The translations under genes were made by a program, and so were the position numbers. A stretch of 64,000 nt of DNA from Streptomyces iconiensis (lineage in GTDB: Bacteria > Actinomycetota > Actinomycetes > Streptomycetales > Streptomycetaceae): contig NZ_JANCPR020000013.1 in the NCBI RefSeq assembly GCF_028657195.3, forward strand, positions 150,155-214,154. Direction: 5' to 3'. The notes under the pieces were generated by a model. The model did not search any database. It saw only the letters and a list, made by a program, of their open reading frames with translations, and had not been told where the DNA came from. The first letter of the stretch is position 1. Each line of letters begins with the position of its first letter. Of the stretch, positions 49,287 through 58,084 are shown one piece after another.

Positions 49287-49904
49287 TCAGGCGCGGTTCA
49301 GGTCCGTGCCCTTCGGGGCTCTGTAGCAGCGGGAGTCGACGTCCACGCTGATCAGCTCCGTTCGACCTGGCTTGCCGGAGTTGAGCCACTGGAGGGTGAG
49401 GGTGTGGTGTGAGTCGGGCTGGACGGCGATGATCTCCGGGGAGCCCGCCTTCGTGTCCATGGGGCCGTCCTTGGTGATCTTCCAGCCCTTCTCGGGGAGG
49501 AGTTTACGGAGGTTGTCCATCCCCTTGGAGAAGGTGCCCTTCTTCAACTCGTAGACGCTCCATGGATGGTTGACCACGTAGTACGTCTCAAAGTCAGGGT
49601 CAACCTTTTGGCACGCATGAGCAGCCGCACTGGGCTCGGTCACCTTGCCGTGCACGCCCATCCAGTCCAGTACACGGCTGGAGATGCCGTTGACCTCCCC
49701 TTCCGTCTTGGGCACCGCTCGCACTTCAGGCTCGTAGCCGAGCATGTCCTTTGCGCTGTCCTGCTGTTGGCTCATGCTCGCTGAGCCTGGGTGCGATCCC
49801 GTCTCACTCATCGTTATCCACACTGTGGCCAGGACGGCGATGCTCGCGATGGGCACGGCCCACAGTGCCGCTCGCCGTGCGGGGCTTTTCGATGTCCGTG
49901 TCAC
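49287..49904 (-). CDS. Membrane-anchored protein, last gene of a type VII-like operon
   Basis: 205 residues; the GTG at 49904 overlaps the hydrolase stop by 4 bases. Residues about 12-32 are a membrane anchor (ALWAVPIASIAVLATVWI), after a basic start. The exposed domain has no recognised family; its end (LTLQWLNSGKPGRTELISVDVDSRCY, shown in part) looks like a small beta-sheet domain, similar in arrangement to lipoprotein-type immunity or binding proteins. It parallels the anchored protein that ends the 27656-31345 locus, without clear sequence similarity. Function unknown. Confidence 0.7.
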   Translation of the reverse strand: MTRTSKSPARRAALWAVPIASIAVLATVWITMSETGSHPGSASMSQQQDSAKDMLGYEPEVRAVPKTEGEVNGISSRVLDWMGVHGKVTEPSAAAHACQKVDPDFETYYVVNHPWSVYELKKGTFSKGMDNLRKLLPEKGWKITKDGPMDTKAGSPEIIAVQPDSHHTLTLQWLNSGKPGRTELISVDVDSRCYRAPKGTDLNRA

Positions 49905-51775
49905 TGGTTCTCCATGATGCGCGGCAGCACATCGACATTGTCATAGTGGCCGACCACCACATTCGCCATGCTGTTCAGGCCCTTGGACGGTTCGCCGCCT
50001 GATTCGTCCCAGTAGCTGCCGTGGCCCGAAAGGGCCGACGCGTGGTCGCCGGGGTCCAGGCGGTTAGCACCGAAGGGCGGGTCATTGGGGATCTTGCCGT
50101 CTTCACCGAGCCCCATCATCCGTCCGCCTTCGCGAACGGCGACATCGTCCACGGAGGGTGCGGCGACAGACCACACATGGTCGGCCCCGATCCCCAGGTC
50201 TCTTGCGTGCTTGACCTGCATTCCCGGACTGCCTTCGACGATGATGTCATCGGTCGGCAGGCCACCATGCTCCTTGGTTGCCTGGCCGACGACGGTGCTG
50301 CCGTAGGAGTGGCCCGAAACGGTGGTGTGACTGGCGTCAGCTCCGCCCTGGGACACTTCGGTACCTTCCATGAACTTCTGCAAGGTGGGCGCCCCATCCT
50401 CGGCCCACTGGCCGGTGTTGCCGGTGTTGGGAACGTACTGGGGAATGTCGTCGGGTGCGTCGTAGTCGAACCACGTGATGGTGGACACCGACGCGTTGGG
50501 CTCCGCTTTGTGGCTGGCTGCCCAGAGTCCGTCCATGCTGTCGAGGGTTCCGCCGATGCCTTTCAGGTTCGTGCTGGTGCCGGGGACGTGTACGACCGTG
50601 TGTTTGGCCTCGTCGGGATTTCCGTTGGCAAGGATGACTTTGCCGTCTCCCTCACCCTTCGAGTCGAAGCCCAGCAAGTACGCCTGAGGGAGCCCCTTCT
50701 TGCCGGTCTTGTCGAAACGCGCCTGGACCGCGTCCATCCCCTTGCGTCTGCCTTCAAGAGCCTTCACGCGGTCGCCGTACTTCTCGTTCCACTCCCGCCA
50801 CTCGCCGCTCGTGGTCCAGATGGCGCCGACGCGGGTGAACTTCTCAGGCTCTTTGGCTTTGATGCCGGCCAGTTCGGTCTGGGTGGTGCCGTGGGCCTCG
50901 GCCAGCTTCATGCGGTTCGCTTCGTCGCGTACCTCGGCCGGCAGGCCGTCCATGGCACCGACGGCGCTGGGGTGCAGGGCGATGTAGCTGTCCTTGTCGT
51001 CCCGGCTGAGGCCGTCCCACCAGGCTTTGCTGTCTTTGGGGTTTCCGTCTTCCGGCATGGCCGGCAGGTCGGCGCCGACCTTGTCCGCTGCCTTCCGGGA
51101 CGCCGTGGTGTCCCTCTTGGTGTCGGCCCAGTCGGCATCTGAGACGTTCAGGTCGTCGTCTGCCTTGAGCCCGCGCAGGACGGGCGCGTAGGTCTCGTCC
51201 GCCGTGGTGGCGGTCTTGACGGCGGCGGCGATGTCGTCGGCTATCGCCTGAGCCTTCGTCGCGTTCGGGTTGCCCGAGAACGCCTGGGCCTGGCGCTTCA
51301 GAGCGTCCGCGTTGTTGCTCGCGTCCCGGCCGGGGTCGATGGCCTTGCCGGAGGATCTGGCCACGGTGCCGGTGACGGTGCCGCCTTCGGGGACCTTGCC
51401 GCCGTCGCCCTTCTCACCCGCAGGCGGATAACTGACCGACCCGTCCGGGTTGACCTCGAAGCCCTCGGTATCGGCGCTCTGGAGAGCCTTCTTGAGCATC
51501 CTCTTCGCCTCTTCCAAGGCTTCTTTGAGGAGCTGGACATTGGCGCGTACCAGTCCGCACCGCACCTGGGTGTAGTGGAAATTCTCCGAGAGCTTGCCCA
51601 CCTGGCCCGTGGCGGCTTTGACGGCGTCACCGTCGAGGCTTTCGCGCATCTTGGGGGCGACCCCGTCGTTGAGCTTGTCCTTCGCGTGACTCCCCATGCT
51701 GGACGCGGCACGGTAGCCGTCGATGACCTTGTCCAGGTCGGCGGGCTTGAGGGCTGCGAGGGTTTCGTACCTCAC
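49901..51775 (-). CDS. WXG-like N-terminal module fused to an alpha/beta hydrolase (DUF1023)
   Basis: 624 residues; the GTG at 51775 is chosen for its GGGGAGGG site and the GTGA overlap with the upstream gene. Residues 1-100 are helical and WXG100-like; residues 82-120 and 175-200 resemble the same part of the protein at 28224-30524 (LLKEALEEAKRMLKK, then a Gly-x-x-Val turn; IADDIAAAVKTATTADE). The C-terminal third is a DUF1023 alpha/beta hydrolase with nucleophile elbow GHSYGS (Ser490), VVHVPGTSTNLKG before it and a His near the end (GHGSYW). Likely exported and acting on lipid or ester substrates; not proven. Confidence 0.82.
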   Translation of the reverse strand: MRYETLAALKPADLDKVIDGYRAASSMGSHAKDKLNDGVAPKMRESLDGDAVKAATGQVGKLSENFHYTQVRCGLVRANVQLLKEALEEAKRMLKKALQSADTEGFEVNPDGSVSYPPAGEKGDGGKVPEGGTVTGTVARSSGKAIDPGRDASNNADALKRQAQAFSGNPNATKAQAIADDIAAAVKTATTADETYAPVLRGLKADDDLNVSDADWADTKRDTTASRKAADKVGADLPAMPEDGNPKDSKAWWDGLSRDDKDSYIALHPSAVGAMDGLPAEVRDEANRMKLAEAHGTTQTELAGIKAKEPEKFTRVGAIWTTSGEWREWNEKYGDRVKALEGRRKGMDAVQARFDKTGKKGLPQAYLLGFDSKGEGDGKVILANGNPDEAKHTVVHVPGTSTNLKGIGGTLDSMDGLWAASHKAEPNASVSTITWFDYDAPDDIPQYVPNTGNTGQWAEDGAPTLQKFMEGTEVSQGGADASHTTVSGHSYGSTVVGQATKEHGGLPTDDIIVEGSPGMQVKHARDLGIGADHVWSVAAPSVDDVAVREGGRMMGLGEDGKIPNDPPFGANRLDPGDHASALSGHGSYWDESGGEPSKGLNSMANVVVGHYDNVDVLPRIMENQ

Positions 51776-52236
51776 CGCGCGCCCTCCCCGGTACCTTTCG
51801 GGCCAAGGCCCTTGGTGTCCTGGTACTTGTCGTTGAGCCGGTCGAAATCGGCCTTGCGTTCCTCGTCGTTCTTGTGGTGCTCGCTGCCTGCCTTGCTCAA
51901 CCGGTCGGCGAGTGTGGCGCAGCGTCCGTTGACTTTGCTGAGGTAGTCGTCCCACGAGGTGTGCAGGTCGCCGAAGACGCGGCCACACTCGAAATCGTCC
52001 GCGCCCAGGGCCTTGCCTGGTTCGTGCATCTCGGAGCGCGACTTGCCGATGGCGCCTTTGAGGGACCTCACGCTGTGCGAAGCGCTGTTCCAGCTCTTCT
52101 GGTCGGACTTGACGCCACCGCCGCCCCATGGGGCGTCTTCGCCTTCTCCCGCCGAGGCCAGATGGAGACCGGTCCGGTCCTGTGGGGGACCGGGCGCCCC
52201 GATGACGTCGTAGATGCCGGAGCGATTGTGTTCCAT
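51772..52236 (-). CDS. Small helical protein, first gene of the type VII-like operon
   Basis: 154 residues; the ATG at 52236 has AGGGGGA 5 bases upstream. After a Gly/Pro-rich start, residues 45-140 are two long helices rich in Lys, Asp and Glu (SHSVRSLKGAIGKSRSEMHE; DRLSKAGSEHHKNDEERKAD), with a turn around HTSWDDYLSK in place of a strict WXG motif. Length, helicity and position suggest an Esx/WXG100-like secretion partner for the hydrolase that follows with a 4-base overlap. Confidence 0.7.
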   Translation of the reverse strand: MEHNRSGIYDVIGAPGPPQDRTGLHLASAGEGEDAPWGGGGVKSDQKSWNSASHSVRSLKGAIGKSRSEMHEPGKALGADDFECGRVFGDLHTSWDDYLSKVNGRCATLADRLSKAGSEHHKNDEERKADFDRLNDKYQDTKGLGPKGTGEGAR

Positions 52237-52743
52237 GGCGGTCCCCCTGCTATTTGCCGCGCTCCCGCGTCCCTGGGCGCCCGCGTACTCATGAGTGGAC
52301 CCCGGCATGTTCAAGCCGAGGTCGCCGGGCGAACTGTAGTCGCTCTTCCCCTCCTCGCGGGGGCGCGAAAGGGACATGGATGCAAGAGGCATGGATACGG
52401 GATCAGCGAGGGGACGGGGCCAGGTGCGTGCCTCTGTCGCCGCAGGCCGCTCGGCTTCCCCCCGCTGAACGTTGCTTACGGGGACGCTGAACCGGCCCCA
52501 CGGCGTGCGCGCGTACGTCGCCGAGCGCGCCTCGGCACATGAAGCCGGGGGACGACCACCTGGTCCGACCGCCAACGAGCCCGCCCGACGGGGCCGCCTC
52601 ACCAACCCGCCCGACGAGCCCGCCGTCCCCCGAGTGGACGGCGGTACGCGTGGTGTCAAGAGAGGCAAGAGAGCTGTGCGGGGCGGGAATTGCTGTCGTG
52701 GTGGTCTGGGTCAGGGGGCTCGCGGCGCCTAGCCTGTGTGCTG
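52237..52743. other. Divergent intergenic region between the type VII-like operon and the propeller-protein gene
   Basis: About 500 bases. A frame continuous with the small helical gene extends leftward-reading to 52668, but it has no ribosome site and low-complexity content. TAGCCT at about 52729-52734 is a plausible -10 whose transcript would start at or next to the downstream start codon. Nothing else was recognised. Confidence 0.4.
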
Positions 52744-54051
52744 ATGAAGCAGCCTCCCAGGCCGTCCAGGAGTACGCGGCGTACCGCGGGGTTCGGGCTG
52801 CTGGCAGCGCTGGTGCTGCTGGCGGTGCTGTTGTCGGCCCCGGGCAACGGCAAGGCGAGCGGGTGCGGTGGCGTACGGGTCACCGGGTGGAAGCCGGACG
52901 ATGCGATGACCTCGGAGCTGGCCCGCTACGGCAACGACAACGCGCGCCTGGACGACTGGACGGGCGGCGACGGCACCCGCTCGGTGCGGCTGCCGGACGG
53001 GCGGACGCTGTGGATGTCGGCCGACACGTTCCTGGACGAGGTCTACGGCGGCAAGAGCCGTAAGCCCAACCCCGTATGGGTGCGCAACTCGGGCCTGGTG
53101 ATGTCCGGGGACGGGAAGTTCTCGCGCACGCTGCTCGGCGGCAGCGAGACCCGGCCCGCGGCGCTCTTCCCCGGTACGGCGGCGGGTGACGGGCGCGAGG
53201 TGTGGCGCTGGCCCGTGCAGGCGGTGGTCGAGCCCCGTACGCCGGGCGCGGCCGAGAAGGTCGTACGGGTGCTGCTGTGGCAGCGCGAGGCGGGCACGGC
53301 GCCGTGGATCTTCGGGGTACCGCGCGCGAGCGAGGTCGCCACGCTCTCGCTGCCCGACCTGGAGCTGGAGGACATCAAGACCGTCTACGAGCCGCGGCAC
53401 ACGGACGTCGAACGGCGTCCGCTGTACGGCACGTCCGCGATCAGCGAGGACGGCTGGACCTATGTGTTCGGGGCCGACGAGGGCAGCGTGAGCGGCAAGG
53501 CGTCGCGGGCCCACGTCGCGCGGGCGCCCGAGGGAAAGCTGAACGATCCGGATGCCTGGGAGTACTGGGGCGGCCCCGCGAACAAGAGCGGCAGGGCCAG
53601 TGCGGGCGCCAAGGGCACGGACTGGCAGGGCGACCCGGCGCAGTCCGTACCGATACTCGTCGGCGAAACCGAACAGCGCGGCGCCACCGGCACCTACACC
53701 GTCGTACGCAGAGGCGACACCTGGCTGCTGCTGACGATGGACGCGGGCGCCTCGGACGGTGGCGGCATAACGGACGTGGTGTCGTACTGGTCGTGCGAGC
53801 CGACGGGCCCCTGGCACGGCCCCACCGATGCCGCCAAGCCGCCGTTGCCGCCGGGCGGCGAACAGGCGGGCGCCGTGCCGTACAACCCGCAGGCCCACGC
53901 GGAGTTCGGCGGCGGCGGAGGCGGAGGCGAGCTGCTGCTGAGTTACGACGTGAACGTCATGAACTCACCCGCGGTGATCCACCAGGACGTCGCGTACTAC
54001 CGGCCCCGCTTCCTGCGGCTCGTCACGGGGCCCGTGACGGGCTCCGGCTGA
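52744..54051 (+). CDS. Secreted beta-propeller protein (DUF4185/DUF5005-like)
   Basis: 435 residues from ATG 52744; a GTG two codons earlier is an alternative. No ribosome site is seen and a -10-like TAGCCT lies about 10 bases upstream, so translation may be leaderless. A signal peptide or anchor is visible at residues 12-35 (TAGFGLLAALVLLAVLLSA). The mature part has propeller-like strands: VRLPDGRTLWMSADTFLDEV, RNSGLVM, GTSAISEDGWTYVFG, AYYRPRF. This resembles the DUF4185/DUF5005 proteins, related to five-bladed glycosidases. Substrate unknown. Last part Gly-rich. Confidence 0.68.
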   Translation: MKQPPRPSRSTRRTAGFGLLAALVLLAVLLSAPGNGKASGCGGVRVTGWKPDDAMTSELARYGNDNARLDDWTGGDGTRSVRLPDGRTLWMSADTFLDEVYGGKSRKPNPVWVRNSGLVMSGDGKFSRTLLGGSETRPAALFPGTAAGDGREVWRWPVQAVVEPRTPGAAEKVVRVLLWQREAGTAPWIFGVPRASEVATLSLPDLELEDIKTVYEPRHTDVERRPLYGTSAISEDGWTYVFGADEGSVSGKASRAHVARAPEGKLNDPDAWEYWGGPANKSGRASAGAKGTDWQGDPAQSVPILVGETEQRGATGTYTVVRRGDTWLLLTMDAGASDGGGITDVVSYWSCEPTGPWHGPTDAAKPPLPPGGEQAGAVPYNPQAHAEFGGGGGGGELLLSYDVNVMNSPAVIHQDVAYYRPRFLRLVTGPVTGSG

Positions 54052-54258
54052 GTCGCCGTGCCGCCGTGCCTCTCGCGGGTTGGGGCGTCCGCCGTGTGCC
54101 GGCCGCGGTGTGGTCGGCGTCCGCCGTCGCCCATGCCGCCGGACTCCGTCCGGTGCGGTTGCGCGGCGTTGCGGCATTGCCGCGTTGCCGCGTCGCGGCG
54201 GGAAGTCGCGCGGCGGCCGTTGGTGCGGCCGGTCGGTGGAGCCGGTCGGTGGGGCCGG

Positions 54259-55629
54259 TCAGGGACGCTCCGGGGGAGCGTCCCCTCCACCGGACCTCTC
54301 GGCAGCTGACCTGCGTGCCGCCTCCGTCGGGCGGGTGACCGGGTCCGGGTCCTGGTCGATGTCGGCCACGCCGTCGGCGTCCTCGTCGCGGGTCTCCTCC
54401 TCACACAGCGCGCGGTATTTCGCGTCGCGGGCCTTCAGCAGTACGCACGCGAGGACGGCGGCGACCAGGGAGCCGATCAGCACGGCGGCCTTGGTGTGCT
54501 CGGTGACGGTGGCGTCGGTGAAGGCCAGTTCCGTGACGAGCAGGGAGACGGTGAAGCCGATGCCCGCCAGCATCGCGACCCCGGCGATGTCGGGCCAGGA
54601 CAGGTCGGAGCTGAGCCGGGCGCGGGTGAAGCGTGCCGCCAGGTACGTACCGCCGAAGACGCCCACGAACTTGCCGACGAACAGCCCCAGCATGACGCCC
54701 AGGGCCTCCGGTTGCCTGAATGTCTCGGCCAGCGCCGAGCCCGAGACCGCCACCCCCGCCGCGAACAGCGCGAAGACCGGTACGGCGAAGCCGGCCGAGA
54801 GGGGCCGTACGCGGTGCTCGACGCGCTCGGCCGGCGAGGAACTGTCCGGGTCGTCGGGGTTGTCCGGCGCGACGCGCAGGATCAGGCCCATGGCGACGCC
54901 CGCGACGGTGGCGTGCACCCCGCTGTTGTAGGTGAGGCCCCAGATCACCAGCGCGAGCGGCACGTACACGTACCAGGCGCGCACGCGCAGGTTGACGTGC
55001 AGGATCCGGAAGAGGACGAGTCCGGCGACGGCGCCGCCGAAGGCCACCCAGTTGAGGGTGGAGGTGTAGAAGACGGCGATGACGAGGATCGCGCCGAGGT
55101 CGTCGACGATGGCGAGGGTGAGGAGGAAGGCGCGGATGCCGGACGGCAGGTTGGTGCCGATCACGGCGAGCACACCGAGCGCGAAGGCGATGTCGGTGGC
55201 CATCGGCACGGCCCAGCCGTCCATCTGGCCGCCGCCCGCGCTGTTGACCGCGACATAGAACAGCGCGGGCACGGCCATGCCGCACACGGCGGCGACCATG
55301 GGCAGTGCGGCTGCGGCCGGTTTGCGCAGCTCCCCGACCGTCAGTTCGCGCTTCAGCTCGATACCGGCGACGAAGAAGAAGATCGTCAGGATGCCGTCGG
55401 AGGCCCAGTGCTCGACGGACAGGTCCAGGCCGAGCTGCGGGATACCGAAGTGGAAGGAGCGCACCGCCTCGTAGACGCCGCTGAGCGGGGTGTTCGCCCA
55501 CAGGAGCGCCACGACGGCGGCGACCAGCAGCACCATGCCGCCGACGGTCTCGGTTCTGAGCGCGTCGGTCAGCAGCCGCCGCTCCCGGGGGGAAGGGCGG
55601 GAAAAGAGGGGGCTGCCTTGCGGCGTCAT
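54259..55629 (-). CDS. nhaA: Na+/H+ antiporter NhaA
   Basis: 456 residues; the ATG at 55629 is chosen because relatives begin about here and a GGAG site lies upstream. Eleven to twelve membrane segments. The two adjacent Asp residues of the ion-binding site are in LAIVDDLGAILVIAVFY, and the unwound helix motif in MATDIAFALGVLAVIG. It exchanges sodium for protons for pH and salt balance. The C-terminal 45 residues are Asp/Glu-rich and cytoplasmic. Divergent from the PucR-type regulator, with 230 bases between. Confidence 0.92.
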   Translation of the reverse strand: MTPQGSPLFSRPSPRERRLLTDALRTETVGGMVLLVAAVVALLWANTPLSGVYEAVRSFHFGIPQLGLDLSVEHWASDGILTIFFFVAGIELKRELTVGELRKPAAAALPMVAAVCGMAVPALFYVAVNSAGGGQMDGWAVPMATDIAFALGVLAVIGTNLPSGIRAFLLTLAIVDDLGAILVIAVFYTSTLNWVAFGGAVAGLVLFRILHVNLRVRAWYVYVPLALVIWGLTYNSGVHATVAGVAMGLILRVAPDNPDDPDSSSPAERVEHRVRPLSAGFAVPVFALFAAGVAVSGSALAETFRQPEALGVMLGLFVGKFVGVFGGTYLAARFTRARLSSDLSWPDIAGVAMLAGIGFTVSLLVTELAFTDATVTEHTKAAVLIGSLVAAVLACVLLKARDAKYRALCEEETRDEDADGVADIDQDPDPVTRPTEAARRSAAERSGGGDAPPERP

Positions 55630-55859
55630 GGGAAGTCTCCGCTGTTGGGTACGGTCGTGAATGCGGGGGTTCCCGCACCGCCGACCAGACTTCCCGGCAC
55701 ACCTGTGACGCCCATGTCGTGATCTTGACGCCTCTCTGACACCGTACTCGCAGAAACCCTCGCGCGCGCAAGAGGGGGACGGCTCACCTACGCTGACCCC
55801 CCTGCTGCCCGGCCATGGAGCCGGCGGGGGGACAACGGGGATCAGGGAGAGACCGCTAC

Positions 55860-56975
55860 GTGAAACGCGAGCCCATACCCAGTGCCTTTCTGGGTGACTA
55901 CCCGGTACTGCTCTCGGAGGTCTCGGACACCGGCAGGCTGCCGCGCCGCGCTGAGCTGGACGCGTTCCGCGAACTGGGTGAGCGCGCCGCCGAGCGCGGA
56001 CACGGTCTCCAGGACCTCGTCGGCCTCTACCTCGCCGAGACCCGGCGGCTGTGGGGCGCCCTGCCCGGTGTGCTGAACGCCGCACGCGCCGGCGGACCCA
56101 CCGGGCACGTCCGCACAGGTGACGCGGTGCTCGGCGCCGTCGAGGCGGCCGTCGCCGCGCTGGGCGAGGGGCACGAGCGCGCGCAGCGGCTGGCCGTACG
56201 GCAGGAGGAGGGGGAGCGCCGCGAGTTCATCGACGACCTCCTCTACGGGCGCAGCGACGTGGGCCGCCTCGCCGAACGTGCCCAGCGGTTCGGCCTGCAC
56301 CTGGCCGACCGGCACGCGGTGGCGGTCGCGGCGACGGTGGAGGCGTACGACGACGTGCACCCTGCCGTACGGCGTATCGAGCGCGAGCTGCTGGGCAGGT
56401 TCGGCAAGCACGACGTGCTGCTCTCCACCAAGGAGGGGCGGCTGGTGTGCATCGCGGCGAGCGGCGACAGCGCGGTGCTGGAGGCGTTCGCGCGGCTGGC
56501 CGAGGACCCAGGGCCCGGCTGCCCAGCGGCGCACCGGATCGCCTTCGGGCGGGAGCACGCGGGTGCGGGCGGGGTGGTGCGCAGTTACGAGGAGGCCGTC
56601 GAGGCGCTCACGTTCGCCGACCGGATCGGCCTGCGCGAGGTGCGGCTGAGCGCCGAGAAGATGCTGGTCTTCCCCGTACTGCTGCGGGACGGTGAGGCGA
56701 TCTCCGAACTGGTGCGCACCGTGCTGGGCCCGCTGGCGCGGGCCAGGGGCGGGGCAGTGCCGCTGCTGAAGACGATCGAGGAGTGCGCCGCCGCCGGCTA
56801 TGTCAACGCTGAGGCGGCACGCAGACTCGGCGTGAGCGTACGCACCCTCTCCTACCGACTGGAACGGATCAAGGCACTGACCGGCTACGACCCGGGCAAC
56901 GCGCTCCAGCGCTTCTCGCTGGAGACCGCGGAACTCGGGGCCCGGCTGCTGGGGTGGCCGGAGAACGGGCTGTAG
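55860..56975 (+). CDS. PucR/CdaR-family transcriptional regulator
   Basis: 371 residues; the GTG at 55860 follows AGGGAGAG. The N-terminal 120 residues are helical (RsbT-RD/TetR-like sensor region), the middle (about 150-270) a GGDEF-like regulatory fold, and the C-terminal 60 residues the PucR helix-turn-helix: CAAAGYVNAEAARRLGVSVR, then TLSYRLERIKALTGYDP. Such regulators usually activate catabolic or stress genes. It is monocistronic; targets are unknown, and the divergent nhaA is one possibility. Confidence 0.85.
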   Translation: MKREPIPSAFLGDYPVLLSEVSDTGRLPRRAELDAFRELGERAAERGHGLQDLVGLYLAETRRLWGALPGVLNAARAGGPTGHVRTGDAVLGAVEAAVAALGEGHERAQRLAVRQEEGERREFIDDLLYGRSDVGRLAERAQRFGLHLADRHAVAVAATVEAYDDVHPAVRRIERELLGRFGKHDVLLSTKEGRLVCIAASGDSAVLEAFARLAEDPGPGCPAAHRIAFGREHAGAGGVVRSYEEAVEALTFADRIGLREVRLSAEKMLVFPVLLRDGEAISELVRTVLGPLARARGGAVPLLKTIEECAAAGYVNAEAARRLGVSVRTLSYRLERIKALTGYDPGNALQRFSLETAELGARLLGWPENGL

Positions 56976-56997
56976 CGCGGGGAGCGTTCGCCGGCAG

Positions 56998-57123
56998 GCG
57001 ACGAGCGTTGTGCCGGTACGGCGACGAGGCGTGTGTCGGTACGGCGATGACGCGTGCCCGGCGACGAGGCGTGTGTCGGTATGGCGATGACGCGTGCCCG
57101 GCGAGGAGGCGTGTGTCGGTGCG
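56998..57123. repeat. Tandem repeat with a 40-bp unit
   Basis: Two nearly identical full units, 57021-57060 and 57061-57100 (one difference), beginning GCGACGAGGCGTGTGTCGGT and ending GATGACGCGTGCCCG. Partial units stand on both sides (56998-57020 and 57101-57123). The array starts 23 bases after the PucR stop. Confidence 0.9.
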
Positions 57124-58084
57124 GCGGAACGTGCGTCGTCGCACACGGATGTTGCACGCGCGTGGCACAGATGTGGCAGGGAGCGGGAACCGGCCGCGGT
57201 TGCACCCCGAGCAGGACGTAAACGCGGCGTAAGGATTGCCGGGTTCTGGCAGTGTGTCCCGCCCTCTCCGGATGTCAAGGTGAGTGCACACCGCACGGGC
57301 GTGACGGTGTCCGGCGACGGAGGAGTGCCCGGCCTACGGGCCCGTTCCACCGCCGGCCGCGTGAACGCGTGTCGTCTTCGCAGGTGACACAGGTCGTACG
57401 CGGCGGGAGCCGATGCCTTCAACGGGGGTGAAGGCATCGGCTTCGCCTCACAACACGGCCGGCCGGCACCGGGCACGGCGCGGTACACGTTGCCGGGATC
57501 GGACGGTACGCGCCCTGGTGCCGGTTGCCGGAATCCGATGGTGCACACGGGCCGCTATGAGACACGCGGCCGTTCCCGTACGCACACCTCCCGTACCGGT
57601 CGGCCTCTCTTCTCCTCAAGTGGCCTGCGGCGAAAGCGAGTTGCTGGGTCACCGGCGAACCGCACGCAGTGCGGCGGGGGTTGGCGGCCCGCCGGGAAAG
57701 TGGGTCCCGGCTGCGCCCGGCGGTCATCTTCGTGCCGCACCGCATTCCCCGGGACGCGCGGCGCGAGGCGTTCGCTGGGATCCACCGCGTACCGTGCCCA
57801 GGAGGGCGGCTGCTGCTGGCCGACGCGTGCCCGACAGGCGCGCTCGCGAAGGGCGTCGAGGCCGGTCCGGCCGGGGCTTCACCGGGTTGTCCGGCAAGGA
57901 CCTGCCGCCCCGGACCCGTTGCGCGCGGTCAAGGCGGCCTGAAACAGCGCCCGTTGCCTCATCGTCACGCTTTCGCAACCCCCTGACGGGGTCCGCGAGG
58001 AGACCCCGCGCGTCACAGTCCCGAACGTACGGGGGCGACAGGGTCGCCGGCCGTGCAACGGGCGACAGCCGTAAGGGGAGAGCG
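57124..58084. other. Gene-free interval upstream of the VWA lipoprotein
   Basis: Apart from the hairpin at 57408-57442, nothing is supported in nearly 1 kb. Several frames are open rightward, including one continuous with the VWA gene from 57413, but they have an Arg/Pro/Gly-rich composition, no ribosome site and no recognisable product. A long regulatory leader or decayed gene is possible. Confidence 0.4.
57408..57442 (+). terminator. Strong hairpin in the gene-free interval
   Basis: A perfect 13-bp stem, 57408-57420 with 57430-57442, with a 9-base loop (aacgggggt). No gene ends nearby on either strand, so it may end a leader, an sRNA or read-through from the regulator. Confidence 0.55.

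Noticed and set aside
56998..57123. Possible CRISPR array or coding repeat
   Set aside because: The 40-bp units abut with no unique spacers, and no frame through them has a start, ribosome site or cas neighbour.
57413..58084. N-terminal extension of the VWA lipoprotein
   Set aside because: The start at 58085 has a good ribosome site and is followed by a lipoprotein signal peptide. The upstream frame is Arg/Pro-rich with no signal.
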